Notes under the pieces: model-generated
Told to the model about the DNA's origin: nothing
What the model saw: the letters and a program-made list of their open reading frames with translations, nothing else
Databases searched by the model: none
Part shown: positions 17,396-25,745 of the stretch, one piece after another
Layout: the number at the start of each line of letters is the position of its first letter
How positions within the stretch are numbered: position 1 is the first letter of the stretch
Source of the DNA: Streptosporangium sp040640155
Lineage (GTDB): Bacteria > Actinomycetota > Actinomycetes > Streptosporangiales > Streptosporangiaceae
Reading direction: 5' to 3'
DNA length: 64,000 nucleotides
Assembly: GCF_040640155.1 (NCBI RefSeq)
Contig: NZ_JBFABE010000003.1
Location: 226,639-290,638 of the forward strand
Position numbers and translations under genes: made by a program

Positions 17396-17905
17396 GCGTT
17401 CCGGGGCGTACGTCTCGCGGCAGAGGTTGCCCTTGACCGTCTTGAGCAGGGACGAGAGCTGCTCGACCTGCTCGTCGCTCAGCCCCCGGGTCATCCGCTG
17501 GTGCAGCTCGGCCATGACCCGGTCCACCTCGGGCAGGAGCGCGCGCCCGGCGGGTGTGAGCTCGACCATGCTGATCCGCCGGTTGCCGGGGCAGGGGCTG
17601 CGGCTGACGAACCCGCTGCGCTCCAGGCGCTGGAGCGTCTTGGTCATCGTGGACACGTCGACGCCGACGATCCTGGCCAGCGCGTTCTGCGACCGGGGAC
17701 CGTGCTCCCCCAGCGCACCCAGCACGCGTTCCTGACCGGGGTACAGGTCGATCTCCGCGAGGAGGTTCGCGAGCAGGACGCGGTGGTCGCGGCCGGTGAC
17801 GACCATCAGGCAGTTGAGGCTCTCCGCCTCGTCGCCGCACTCCCCGCCCGCGTCCTCGCAGCTCCCGCCCGTCTCGTACACCGTGTCGATCCGCGGCTCC
17901 GTCAT
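17363..17905 (-). CDS. MarR family transcriptional regulator
   Basis: A 180-residue winged-helix regulator. The core at about residues 50-150 contains LYPGQERVLGALGEHGPRSQ, the recognition helix VDVSTMTKTLQRLERSGFV and the wing RRISMVELTPAGRALL. The N-terminal 35 residues contain a Cys-rich stretch (GGSCEDAGGECGDE, plus LNCL), which could sense oxidants or electrophiles. The ATG at 17905 follows AAAGGA. It diverges from an ene-reductase gene and probably represses both genes through the palindromes between them. Confidence 0.9.
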   Translation of the reverse strand: MTEPRIDTVYETGGSCEDAGGECGDEAESLNCLMVVTGRDHRVLLANLLAEIDLYPGQERVLGALGEHGPRSQNALARIVGVDVSTMTKTLQRLERSGFVSRSPCPGNRRISMVELTPAGRALLPEVDRVMAELHQRMTRGLSDEQVEQLSSLLKTVKGNLCRETYAPERSALVGSHRAQ

Positions 17906-17947
17906 GTCCGGGTCCTTTCCGTCCCCGCCGAGACTACCCCTTGCATG

Positions 17948-18000
17948 TTGGCCGGCCAAGTTGTAGAAATGACCATTGGCTGGCCAAGTTGGTCGGCCAA
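17948..18000. promoter_or_regulatory. Three MarR operator palindromes (TTGGCYGGCCAA)
   Basis: TTGGCCGGCCAA (17948-17959) is a perfect 12-bp palindrome; TTGGCTGGCCAA (17976-17987) and TTGGTCGGCCAA (17989-18000) are one-mismatch copies. The last two are 13 bp apart and the first is 28 bp before the second. They fill the 108-bp gap between the MarR and ene-reductase starts, the expected place for the MarR binding sites. Confidence 0.8.
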
Positions 18001-18013
18001 GAAGGGAAACGTC

Positions 18014-19081
18014 ATGCCTTTCTCATCGTTCACGCTCGGCGACCTCCGGCTCCCCAACCGGCTGGTGATGGCCCCGATGACCCGCTCACGCGCCTACGTC
18101 GACGGCGTGCCGTCCTCGCTGACCGCCCTCTACTACGCCCAGCGGGCCTCCGCCGGCCTGATCGTCACCGAGGGGGTGCAGCCCAGCCAGGCCGGCAAGG
18201 GCTACATGAACACCCCCGGCCTGCACACCGACGAGCAGGTGGCCGGGTGGCGGGAGGTCACCGACGCCGTCCACGCGGCCGGCGGCCGGATCTTCGCCCA
18301 GATCATGCACTCCGGCCGGATCGGCCACCCCGACAACACCGGCGCCGTGCCGGTCGGCCCCTCCGCCGTACGGCCGGCGGGGCAGATCTTCACGCCCGCG
18401 GGCATGCAGGACCACCTCACCCCGATCGAGCTGACCACCGCCGAGGTCGAGGCGACCGTCCAGGACTTCGCGGACGCCGCCGCCCGCGCGATCGAGGCCG
18501 GATTCGACGGGATCGAGCTGCACGGCGCCAACGGCTACCTCATCCACCAGTTCCTGTCGCAGAACGCCAACCTGCGCGAGGACCGCTTCGGCCGGTCGTC
18601 GGTGGACGACAGGATCCGCTTCGCCGTGGAGACCGCGCGGGCGGTCGTCGACCGGATCGGCGCCTCCAGGGTCGGCATCCGCCTCTCCCCCGGCACCGGC
18701 ACCGGCGACCTGGTCGAGGACGACGCGCACGAGGTCTACCCGGCGCTGGTGGCCGAGCTCGCCGCGCTCGACCTGGTCTACCTGCACCTGGTGGGCGGCG
18801 CCTCCGACGAGCTCGACCAGGAGATCCGCAAGGGGTGGCCGAACGCCCTCATCCTCAACACCCCGTCGATCGCCGACCCGTCCGACAGGATCGCGCACTC
18901 CCTGGAGCGCGGCGCCGACCTGGTCTCGCTGGGCTCCTCGTTCCTGGCCAACCCCGACCTGCCGCTCCGGCTGCGGCTCGGCGCCGAGCTCAACGAGGCC
19001 GACTTCGCCACGGCCTTCGGCGGCGACCACCGGGGTTACACCGACTACCCGCTGCTGTCCCTGCACCCGGTGTCGGCGTAG
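18014..19081 (+). CDS. Old-yellow-enzyme-type alkene reductase (NADH:flavin oxidoreductase)
   Basis: A 355-residue FMN enzyme that reduces activated C=C bonds such as enones and related electrophiles, and probably detoxifies them. Family features: the N-terminal FMN-binding LPNRLVMAPMTRSRA (residues about 12-26), the substrate-binding HGANGYLIHQFL (about 172) and the C-terminal FMN phosphate site (LGSSFLANPDL). GAAGGG precedes the ATG. The length is normal. It is paired with the divergent MarR regulator, and the three palindromes in between suggest induction by its own electrophilic substrates. Confidence 0.93.
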   Translation: MPFSSFTLGDLRLPNRLVMAPMTRSRAYVDGVPSSLTALYYAQRASAGLIVTEGVQPSQAGKGYMNTPGLHTDEQVAGWREVTDAVHAAGGRIFAQIMHSGRIGHPDNTGAVPVGPSAVRPAGQIFTPAGMQDHLTPIELTTAEVEATVQDFADAAARAIEAGFDGIELHGANGYLIHQFLSQNANLREDRFGRSSVDDRIRFAVETARAVVDRIGASRVGIRLSPGTGTGDLVEDDAHEVYPALVAELAALDLVYLHLVGGASDELDQEIRKGWPNALILNTPSIADPSDRIAHSLERGADLVSLGSSFLANPDLPLRLRLGAELNEADFATAFGGDHRGYTDYPLLSLHPVSA

Positions 19082-19151
19082 GCCCCCGCCGGGCGGTGCG
19101 GCCGGTGACGACCGCCGGACGGCGGCGGGAACGGCGCCGGGGACGGGTCGG

Positions 19152-19186
19152 AACGGGAACCGGGACGGGGACGGGGACGGGACGGC
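19152..19186. repeat. Short GGGGAC-type tandem repeat
   Basis: Imperfect GGGAAC/GGGGAC units follow one another between the ene-reductase and tsaD stops, in a region where the two genes converge. Confidence 0.6.
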
Positions 19187-19220
19187 CGGCGCGGGGACGG
19201 CGGGGGACGGCGCGGAGGCG

Positions 19221-20252
19221 TCAGACGTGGACGGTGGTGACGGGCAGCGAGGAGTCGGCGGGGATGTCCAGGAGCGACGGCGCGACGCCGGCCGCCACCA
19301 GATCCGACCCCAGGGCCGCCACCATGGCCCCGTTGTCGGTGCACAGCCCGGGGCTGGGGACCCTGAGCCGGACGCCCGCCGCGTCGCAGCGCTCCCGCGC
19401 CAGCGCCCGCAGCCGGGAGTTGGCCGCGACACCGCCGCCGATCAGCAGGTCCTGGACGCCGTGCTCGGCGCACGCGCGCAGGGCCTTGCGGGTCAGCACG
19501 TCCACGACCGCCTCCTGGAACGAGGCCGCCACGTCGGGCACGTGGACCGGCTCCCCGGCCCTCTGCCTGGCCTCGACCCACCGGGCCACCGCGGTCTTCA
19601 GGCCGGAGAAGGAGAAGTCGAGCGTCCCGTCCTCGTACTTGCCGCGGGGGAAGGCGATGGCGCTCCCGGAACCCTCGCGGGCCGCCCGGTCGATGTGGGG
19701 CCCGCCGGGGAACGGCAGGCCGAGCACCCGGGCCACCTTGTCGAACGCCTCGCCCGCGGCGTCGTCCACGGTGGAGCCCAGCGAGACGACCTCCCTGGCG
19801 ACGTCGGGCACCAGCAGCAGGGAGGAGTGCCCGCCCGAGACCAGCATGGCGATGCTCGGCTTGGGCAGGGCGCCGTGCTCCAACTGGTCCACCGCGACGT
19901 GGGCGGCCAGGTGGTTGACCCCGTACAGCGGCACGCCCAGGCCCAGCGAGTACGCCTTGGCGGCGGCGACGCCCACGAGCAGCGCCCCGGACAGGCCGGG
20001 CCCGGCGGTGACCGCGATCGCGTCGATGTCGGCCAGGCGCAGCCCGGCCTTCTCCAGCGCCCGCTCCACGGTCGGGGTCATCGCCTCCAGATGGGCCCTG
20101 GAGGCGACCTCGGGCACCACCCCGCCGAAGCGGGCGTGCTGCTCGACGCTGGAGGCGATGGCGTTGGCCAGCATGGTGTGCCCCCGGACGATGCCCACGC
20201 CCGTCTCGTCGCAGGAGGTCTCGATGCCCAGGACCACCGGTTCGTCACCCAT
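19221..20252 (-). CDS. tsaD: tRNA N6-adenosine threonylcarbamoyltransferase
   Basis: A 343-residue catalytic subunit for t6A formation at A37 of ANN-decoding tRNAs; it works with TsaB and TsaE. The N-terminus GIETSCDETGVGIV, the metal-binding His pair in NHLAAHV (about residue 112), VSGGHSSLL, FDKVARVLGLPFPGGP and GGGVAANSRLR are all intact. It overlaps the end of rimI by eight bases, so translation is coupled within a tsaB-rimI-tsaD operon. Confidence 0.96.
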   Translation of the reverse strand: MGDEPVVLGIETSCDETGVGIVRGHTMLANAIASSVEQHARFGGVVPEVASRAHLEAMTPTVERALEKAGLRLADIDAIAVTAGPGLSGALLVGVAAAKAYSLGLGVPLYGVNHLAAHVAVDQLEHGALPKPSIAMLVSGGHSSLLLVPDVAREVVSLGSTVDDAAGEAFDKVARVLGLPFPGGPHIDRAAREGSGSAIAFPRGKYEDGTLDFSFSGLKTAVARWVEARQRAGEPVHVPDVAASFQEAVVDVLTRKALRACAEHGVQDLLIGGGVAANSRLRALARERCDAAGVRLRVPSPGLCTDNGAMVAALGSDLVAAGVAPSLLDIPADSSLPVTTVHV

Positions 20253-20697
20253 GGAGATCCTTCCTCATCATGATCGCGTCAGTGCCGTCCTCGTAGTAAC
20301 GGCGGCGCAGGCCGATCCGCTCGAACCCGAATCTTTGGTAGACCGCCTGCGCGTCCGGGTTGTCCGCGCGCACCTCCAGGAAGACCGAGACGGCGTCCCG
20401 GCGCGCGGCCTCGGCCAGCAGCTCGGTCAGCAGGGCGCCGCCGACGCCCCTTCGCCGCCACCCGGCCAGCACCGCGATGGTCTGGACGTCGGCCTGGTCG
20501 CCCGCCGCGGCGAGCCCCGCGTATCCGACGATCACGCCGTCGGCCACGGCCACCACGTAGTGCCTGGTCCTGGGCTGGTCGTCCAGCTCGCCGCGGAGCA
20601 TGCCCTCGCTCCAGGCGTCGGCCGGGAAGGTCGCGCGCTCGATCTCCAGGACCGCGGGCAGGTCGTCCGCGGTCATGACGCGCAGCGTCGCGGTCAC
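20245..20697 (-). CDS. rimI: Ribosomal protein S18 alanine N-acetyltransferase-like GNAT
   Basis: A 150-residue GNAT acetyltransferase. The acetyl-CoA loop is AGWRRRGVGGALL (about residues 85-97) and the C-terminal motif is VFLEVRADNPDAQAVYQRFGF (about 110-130). The GTG at 20697 was chosen because it overlaps the tsaB stop as GTGA, the usual coupling; longer versions would lie inside tsaB. RimI classically acetylates the N-terminus of S18, but in actinobacteria the true target is not settled. It lies between tsaB and tsaD, as in mycobacteria. Confidence 0.9.
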   Translation of the reverse strand: MTATLRVMTADDLPAVLEIERATFPADAWSEGMLRGELDDQPRTRHYVVAVADGVIVGYAGLAAAGDQADVQTIAVLAGWRRRGVGGALLTELLAEAARRDAVSVFLEVRADNPDAQAVYQRFGFERIGLRRRYYEDGTDAIMMRKDLHG

Positions 20698-21383
20698 GTG
20701 GAGACCTTCTTGGGTGGCGAGGGCACCCGGGCGTCGGGACGGCGCAGGTAGATCGGCAGGGGCGGCCCCAGCACGGGGTGATCGCCCGGCTCGGCGGCAC
20801 CCGGTCCGGTGAGGCCCGGCCCGGTGAGCGCGGCGGCGGCCAGCGCGGCCAGCGCGCCGGCGTACGGGTACTCCGGCGCGTCCACCAGCCGGGAGGCACC
20901 GAGGACCTCGGCGTACATCCGCGCTCCCGCGCCGACCAGCGGGAGCTCCCCGGGCAGGTCGTGGGGCCGGTCCACCGCGGGACCCGACAGCCGGGTGCGC
21001 GCGTCGGCGTAGTGGCCCCAGAACACCTCCTTGCGCCGGGCGTCGGTGGCCACCAGGAACGGCGCGTCCAGACCGCTTCCGTAGGCCAGCGCGTCGAGCG
21101 TGCACACCCCGTACGCCGGGACGCCGAGCGACGTCGCCAGGGCCTGGGCGGTCACCAGGCCGACCCGCAGGCCGGTGTAGGGACCGGGCCCGGAGCCCGC
21201 GACGACGGCGGTGACGTCGCCGAGCGAGACCCCGGCCTCCCGCAGGACCGTCTCGATCGTGGGCACGAGCAGTTCGCCGTGGCGGCGCGCGTCGACCGTG
21301 GTCGACTCGGCAAGGACCCTCTCGCCGTCGTGCAGCGCTGCGGTGACGGCGGGGGTGGCGGTGTCAAAGGCCAGGACCAGCAC
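20694..21383 (-). CDS. tsaB: tRNA threonylcarbamoyladenosine biosynthesis protein TsaB
   Basis: A 229-residue non-catalytic paralogue of TsaD, needed as its partner. LVLAFDTATPAVTAAL at the N-terminus, DARRHGELLVP and GPGPYTGLRVGLVTAQAL (about residues 65-82) mark the family. The last third is Ala/Pro/Gly-rich and the GPGLTGPGAAEPGDH linker is lineage-specific. The GTG start has no ribosome binding site but is preceded by a -10 box, so the mRNA is probably leaderless. It is the first gene of tsaB-rimI-tsaD. Confidence 0.92.
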   Translation of the reverse strand: MLVLAFDTATPAVTAALHDGERVLAESTTVDARRHGELLVPTIETVLREAGVSLGDVTAVVAGSGPGPYTGLRVGLVTAQALATSLGVPAYGVCTLDALAYGSGLDAPFLVATDARRKEVFWGHYADARTRLSGPAVDRPHDLPGELPLVGAGARMYAEVLGASRLVDAPEYPYAGALAALAAAALTGPGLTGPGAAEPGDHPVLGPPLPIYLRRPDARVPSPPKKVST

Positions 21384-21391
21384 GGAGAGTC

Positions 21392-21397
21392 AGCCTA
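21392..21397 (-). promoter_or_regulatory. -10 box TAGGCT of the tsaB-rimI-tsaD operon
   Basis: On the minus strand TAGGCT is followed by eight bases and the GTG of tsaB, so transcription should start at or near the start codon. It separates the operon from the sortase gene upstream. Confidence 0.5.
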
Positions 21398-21401
21398 GTC
21401 C

Positions 21402-21539
21402 GTTCCGCGAGGGCTCATGTCTCCCCGCCCCGCCGGGGAGCGGGTCTTCCGGTCCCGCGAGGGCTCGTGGTCCGTTCCGCGAGGGCCCGCCTCTCCCCCG
21501 TCCCGCCACGGAGCCGAACCCGTCGTCCCGCGACGGCTC
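21402..21539. repeat. Four copies of a 15-bp motif (GTYCCGCGASGGCYC)
   Basis: Copies begin at 21402, 21452, 21474 and 21525, all on the plus strand and nearly identical. The last one reaches into the stop codon of the sortase gene. They fill the gap between tsaB and the sortase. The role is unknown. Confidence 0.75.
21421..21440. terminator. Hairpin downstream of the sortase gene
   Basis: CTCCCCG and CGGGGAG pair around CCCCGC. It lies about 100 bases beyond the sortase stop on the minus strand and before the tsaB promoter, so it may end the sortase mRNA. Confidence 0.4.
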
Positions 21540-22092
21540 AGGTCTCGACCAGGGTGGCGTAGACGATGAGGTTGTCCTCGTACTCGTTCTCGTCCCAGTC
21601 GAAGGTCCCGCCGCAGGTGATGAGCCGCAGACCGTCCTCCAGGTAGACCTTGTCGGCGGGGAAGCGGTTCTTGCCGATCTGCTCGATCGTGTCCACCCGG
21701 TACTGGGCGACCTTGCCGTCGCTCCGCACCACCTTGATGACCTGCCCCTGCCGCATGTCCTTGAGCCGGTAGAAGACGGCGGGCGCGGTCTTGGTGTCCA
21801 CGTGTCCCAGGATCACCGCGGGCCCCTTGTCGCCGGGGACCACGCTGTCCTTGACCCAGCCCGCGACGTTCGGCTTCTCGTACGGCGGCAGCTCGACCCG
21901 GCCGTCGGTCACGCCGAGCTTCATCAGGGGCGCCTTGATGCCCAGGGACGGGATGTCGATGCGACTGGGCGCGACCGAGGCGCGGGCGGGCGGCTCCTCC
22001 TCCTCCTCGCCCCTGCCGTTGACCGCGACCATGACGATCCCGGTGATGACCCCGGCCAGGACGATCCTGGACCAGCGGGTGGAATCTGCCAT
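21538..22092 (-). CDS. Class F sortase
   Basis: A 184-residue membrane-anchored transpeptidase. One N-terminal helix (about residues 8-25) is followed by a Glu-rich spacer and the sortase barrel: IDIPSLGIKAPL, the catalytic His in ILGHVDTK (about 97) and the catalytic Cys in LITCGGTFD (about 162). The final NLIVYATL strand is typical of the class. It lies six bases downstream of the gene for a wall-type protein and is probably its enzyme partner. The pair interrupts the usual tsaE-tsaB adjacency. Confidence 0.88.
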   Translation of the reverse strand: MADSTRWSRIVLAGVITGIVMVAVNGRGEEEEEPPARASVAPSRIDIPSLGIKAPLMKLGVTDGRVELPPYEKPNVAGWVKDSVVPGDKGPAVILGHVDTKTAPAVFYRLKDMRQGQVIKVVRSDGKVAQYRVDTIEQIGKNRFPADKVYLEDGLRLITCGGTFDWDENEYEDNLIVYATLVET

Positions 22093-22098
22093 CGGGGA

Positions 22099-22764
22099 CT
22101 ACGAGCGGCGGCGACGTACGACCGCGACGCCGATGCCGCCCGCCAGGGCCACGGCGAGCAGCACGCCGGTCGTGCCGATCGGGGCGCCCGAATCCGCGGG
22201 ACCTCCGGCAGCGGTGCCGCCGCCGCCCGTGCCCGGCCCCTCGGTGCTGATGATCGTCCTGGTGGGCCTGGAGGTGGGCGTGGAGCTCGGCTCGGTGTCG
22301 GCCACGATCCGCAGGTTGGTCGTGCCCGTGTCGTTGGTCCCCTCGCACCTGGCGTTGATCTCGTAGACGCCCACGGCGGTGCCCGCGGCGACGGTGGCCT
22401 GGCCGCGCACCCAGGGGCGCGGCGTCGGGGTCGCGGTGGACGCGGGGTCCGGGGTGGGCGTCGCCAGGATCGGGTCGAGGGTCACCGGGGTGCGGAAGAT
22501 CCGGGAGGAGGCGGTACCGCGGTGCTCGGGTCCTCCCTGCGGGATCGGGCAGTTCGCCAGGATCCATACCTTCTGACCGGCCTTGGCGCGGGCCGGCTGG
22601 AGCTGGACCTCGATGTCCTGACGGCTGATGCCGAAGTCAGGCCGGGTGGGGGTGGGCGTACCCGTCGGGCTGTCCCCGGAGGTGGCCTCGGCCGTGCATC
22701 CGGCTCCGGTCATCCCGAAAAGGACGATGGCTCCTGCAATCGCGACACGCTTGACGCTTGGCAC
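22099..22764 (-). CDS. Exported protein with C-terminal membrane tail, possible sortase substrate
   Basis: A 221-residue exported protein. The signal peptide ends near MTGAGC; this resembles a lipobox but lacks Leu/Val/Ile at -3, so lipidation is doubtful. A beta-rich domain (about residues 45-155) with two Cys (ILANCPI, NARCEG) lies between Thr/Pro-rich spacers. The C-terminus is a sorting-signal-like tail: a Gly/Ser-rich stretch, GAPIGTTG, a hydrophobic helix and RRRRS, but no LPXTG or LAXTG motif. GGAG lies seven bases before the GTG start. It is co-transcribed with the class F sortase. Confidence 0.8.
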   Translation of the reverse strand: MPSVKRVAIAGAIVLFGMTGAGCTAEATSGDSPTGTPTPTRPDFGISRQDIEVQLQPARAKAGQKVWILANCPIPQGGPEHRGTASSRIFRTPVTLDPILATPTPDPASTATPTPRPWVRGQATVAAGTAVGVYEINARCEGTNDTGTTNLRIVADTEPSSTPTSRPTRTIISTEGPGTGGGGTAAGGPADSGAPIGTTGVLLAVALAGGIGVAVVRRRRS

Positions 22765-22933
22765 CGTCGAACTCCGTTTCGCCCTCCGGCCGACGACCCT
22801 CGCCCGGCACGATGACCCACCTGTTCCCCATTAAACATGGGCAAACCCGCAACAGTCGATCACCAGGCCAGACGATCTAGACCGATGGGGAGTAGTGCCA
22901 GCGTGCCAGGGTTTCCCCGTCCCCGTAGGGGAT

Positions 22934-23386
22934 TCAGATGACGCCCCTCCAGCGCGCGCCGACGCCGCGGAGCTCGACGGTACGCCCCTCGCCCGCCCGC
23001 TCGGAGGCGCCCCGGCCGATGACGATCTCCAGCCGGTCCTCGGCCAGCCCCTCCACCAGCCCCTCGCCCCACTCCACCACGGTCACCGACTCCTCCAGCG
23101 AGGCGTCCAGGTCGAGGTCGTCGACCTCCAGGTCGCCGCCGAGGCGGTAGGCGTCGACGTGGACCAGCGGCGGGCCGTCGGAGAGCGAGGGGTGTACCCG
23201 GGCGATCACGAAGGTGGGCGAGGTGATCGGGCCGCGGACGTCGAGCCCGGCGGCGATCCCCTGCACCAGGGTCGTCTTGCCCGCTCCCAGCGGGCCGGAC
23301 AGCACGGCCAGGTCCCCCGGCCGTAGCAGCGCCGCCAGTTCCTCGCCCAGCTCCCGCATCTCCTCGGCGGTCGCCACGTCTCTCAC
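22934..23386 (-). CDS. tsaE: tRNA threonylcarbamoyladenosine biosynthesis ATPase TsaE
   Basis: A 150-residue P-loop ATPase that drives turnover of the TsaB-TsaD complex. Walker A is GPLGAGKTTL (about residues 31-40), followed by ITSPTFVIARVH, the conserved HVDAYRLGG and VVEWGEGL. It starts at GTG. The upstream neighbour is the alpha/beta hydrolase, as in related genomes. The downstream tsaB has been displaced by the sortase pair. The 168 bases after its stop show no clear terminator. Confidence 0.93.
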   Translation of the reverse strand: MRDVATAEEMRELGEELAALLRPGDLAVLSGPLGAGKTTLVQGIAAGLDVRGPITSPTFVIARVHPSLSDGPPLVHVDAYRLGGDLEVDDLDLDASLEESVTVVEWGEGLVEGLAEDRLEIVIGRGASERAGEGRTVELRGVGARWRGVI

Positions 23387-23463
23387 TGCCCGTCACTCCC
23401 TGTCATGCCCGTCGTCCCTGTCATCCGGCGTCACCCGGCGTCCCCCGGCATCCCCCGGCACAG

Positions 23464-24597
23464 CTACCCGTCGCCGTCACCGTCGGTGTCCCCGCCGGTG
23501 TCCTTGACCCCGCCGGTCACGGCACCGCCCTCCCCGTCGCCTCCGCCGGTCACGGCGGCCCGCTTGAGCAGGTCGCGCAGCGCGTCGTTGACGGCGGTCG
23601 GCCGTTCCAGCTGGATCAGGTGCGAGCTGCCGGGAACCTCGGTGAAGCGGGCCTCCGGCAGGGCTTTGGCCATCTCCCTGCTGTGCTCGACCGGTGTCAG
23701 CCAGTCCTGTTCACCGACCATGATGGCGGTGGGCACGCCGTTCAGCACACCCAGCGCGTTCATCTTGTCGTGCGAGACCAGCGCCGGGTAGAACTCGGCG
23801 ATCACCTCGAACGGGGTGGAGCGGATCATCGACTCCACGAAGTCGACGAGCGTGGGGCTGACGTTCTTGGGGTCGGCGAACCCGAGGTGGCGCAGCGCCA
23901 GGAAGGCCACGTCGTTGCCGACCTGGCGGCTCTTGTCCACCAGGGTGCCGCCGCGCCTCAGGATCGACACCGCGCCCGGCGTGACCCTGTGCACCGCCTT
24001 CGCCACCAGCGCGGGCAGGCCCAGGGAGATCTCACCGAGCCGTCCGGGCGAGGTGGAGATCAGCGCGACGCCCCTGATCCGGTCGCCGAACAGCCCGGGG
24101 TGCCGGTCGGCCAACGCCATGATCGTCATACCGCCCATGGAGTGGCCCACGAGCACGCAGGGGCCGGGCACCAGCGTCTCGATGATCTCGGCGAGGTCGT
24201 CGCCGAGCCGGTCGATCGAGCTGTCCTCGGTCGGCACGCGCGGCGAGCGGCCGTGGGAGCGCTGGTCCCACAGCACCAGCCGGTAGGAGTCGCGCAGGTC
24301 GCGTCGCTGGTAGTGCCAGGAGTCGAGGTTGAGCGTGTATCCGTGGCAGAGGACCACGGTCAGCGGCGCGTCCTCGGGGCCGTCGACCTCGGCGTACAGG
24401 GGGACCCCGTCGGAGGCGGAGATCATGGTGGGGCGGCCGCGCAGCTCGCCGAGCGGCTCGCTCGCCTCCAGGTCGGGGCGGAGCCTGATGCGGCCGACGG
24501 CGTACCGCTTGACGAGGGCCGCCGCGGCCACCCCGGCGGACGCCGCGCCGACGATCGCGCCCGCGACACCGGCCCTGCGCCGTCTGGTCGTACTCAT
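23464..24597 (-). CDS. Membrane-anchored alpha/beta hydrolase
   Basis: A 377-residue serine hydrolase. A basic N-terminus and a hydrophobic helix (about residues 9-30) suggest membrane anchoring or export. The fold shows the oxyanion segment LCHGYTL, the nucleophile elbow VGHSMGG (about 152), the acid region VGEQDWLTP (about 290) and the catalytic His in GSSHLIQLE (about 322). The last 30 residues are Gly/Asp-rich and probably disordered. ATG 24597 was chosen for the GGGGGG just upstream. It lies between alr and tsaE, a conserved position; the substrate is unknown. Confidence 0.88.
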   Translation of the reverse strand: MSTTRRRRAGVAGAIVGAASAGVAAAALVKRYAVGRIRLRPDLEASEPLGELRGRPTMISASDGVPLYAEVDGPEDAPLTVVLCHGYTLNLDSWHYQRRDLRDSYRLVLWDQRSHGRSPRVPTEDSSIDRLGDDLAEIIETLVPGPCVLVGHSMGGMTIMALADRHPGLFGDRIRGVALISTSPGRLGEISLGLPALVAKAVHRVTPGAVSILRRGGTLVDKSRQVGNDVAFLALRHLGFADPKNVSPTLVDFVESMIRSTPFEVIAEFYPALVSHDKMNALGVLNGVPTAIMVGEQDWLTPVEHSREMAKALPEARFTEVPGSSHLIQLERPTAVNDALRDLLKRAAVTGGGDGEGGAVTGGVKDTGGDTDGDGDG

Positions 24598-24617
24598 GAG
24601 CCCCCCTGGAATGCCCT

Positions 24618-25745
24618 TCACCGGTGAACGCGCGGGACCCGCGGACCGATTCCGGTCACGATCTCATGCGTGATCGTGCCGAGGGAATCCGCCCATTCCT
24701 GGAGGGTCGGCTCGCCGTGCGAACCGTCACCGAACAGGATCACCTCGTCGCCCTCCGCCAGCGGATCGTCTCCCACATCGATCATGAACTGGTCCATGCA
24801 GACCCGGCCGGCGATCCGCCGCCTGCGGCCCCCCGCCAGCACCTCCGCCCGGTTGGTGGCGTGCCGCAGGACCCCGTCCGCATACCCGAGCGGGACGAGA
24901 CCAAGCGTGGTTTCCCTATCCGTAACATAGAGATGTCCATAGGACACACCGGACTCGGCGGGCACCCGTTTCACCAGCGCGATCCGCGCCACGAGCGTCA
25001 TCGCGGGACGGAGCCCGAAGTCCCCCAGCTCGGGCACCGGGCTCAGCCCGTAGGCCGCGATCCCGGGGCGGACCATGTCGTAGCGGGCCTTCGGCAGCGT
25101 CAGGATCGCCGCCGAGTTGGCGATGTGCCTGATCACGTGCGACCCGCCGGCGCCCGCCTTCTCCGCGATCCCCAGCGCCTCGTCGAAGGCGGCGAGCTGG
25201 CCCGCCACGGACGGGTGCCCCGGGACGTCCGCGCAGGCGAGGTGGGACCAGAGTCCGGCGATCTCGATCGTGCCCTCGGCCCGCCGGGCCAGCGCCCGGT
25301 CCAGGAGCGCGGGCCAGTCCCGCGCCGGCGCGCCGCCGCGGGAGGCGCCGGTGTCGGCCTTGAGGTGCACCCGGGCCCGCCGCCCGGCCGCGGCGGCGGC
25401 GTCGGCGATCGCGTCGACCGTCGCCGGATTGGACGCCGACAGCTCGACGTCCTGGCCGACGGCCTCCTCCAGCGGCTCCCCCGGAGGGATGATCCACGCC
25501 AGGATCGGCGCGGTGACGCCCGCGGCCCGCAGCGCCAGGGCCTCGCGGACGAAGGCGGTGCCCAGCCGCCCGGCCCCGCCCTCCAGGCAGGCCCGCGCCA
25601 CCGGGACCAGGCCGTGCCCGTAGGCGTCGGCCTTGACCGCCACCATGATCTCGGCACCGGAGGCGTGGCCCGCGAGCAGCGCCAGGTTCTCGCGGATCGC
25701 CGAGAGATCCACCCGTGCCTCTGCGGGGGTCGTCGAGAAGCTCAT
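24618..25745 (-). CDS. alr: Alanine racemase
   Basis: A 375-residue PLP enzyme producing D-alanine for peptidoglycan. The PLP lysine lies in VAVKADAYGHGL (about residue 38) and the catalytic Tyr in GVSYGHLY (about 265); the C-terminal barrel has GRVCMDQFMIDVG. The ATG overlaps the stop of the upstream nnr gene as ATGA, which decides the start and implies coupling. It is followed 20 bases later by the alpha/beta hydrolase start. Confidence 0.95.
   Translation of the reverse strand: MSFSTTPAEARVDLSAIRENLALLAGHASGAEIMVAVKADAYGHGLVPVARACLEGGAGRLGTAFVREALALRAAGVTAPILAWIIPPGEPLEEAVGQDVELSASNPATVDAIADAAAAAGRRARVHLKADTGASRGGAPARDWPALLDRALARRAEGTIEIAGLWSHLACADVPGHPSVAGQLAAFDEALGIAEKAGAGGSHVIRHIANSAAILTLPKARYDMVRPGIAAYGLSPVPELGDFGLRPAMTLVARIALVKRVPAESGVSYGHLYVTDRETTLGLVPLGYADGVLRHATNRAEVLAGGRRRRIAGRVCMDQFMIDVGDDPLAEGDEVILFGDGSHGEPTLQEWADSLGTITHEIVTGIGPRVPRVHR

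Noticed and set aside
22861..22890. Possible DasR (dre) site around GATCTAGACC
   Set aside because: Only one half resembles the dre palindrome, and it is not beside an amino-sugar gene.
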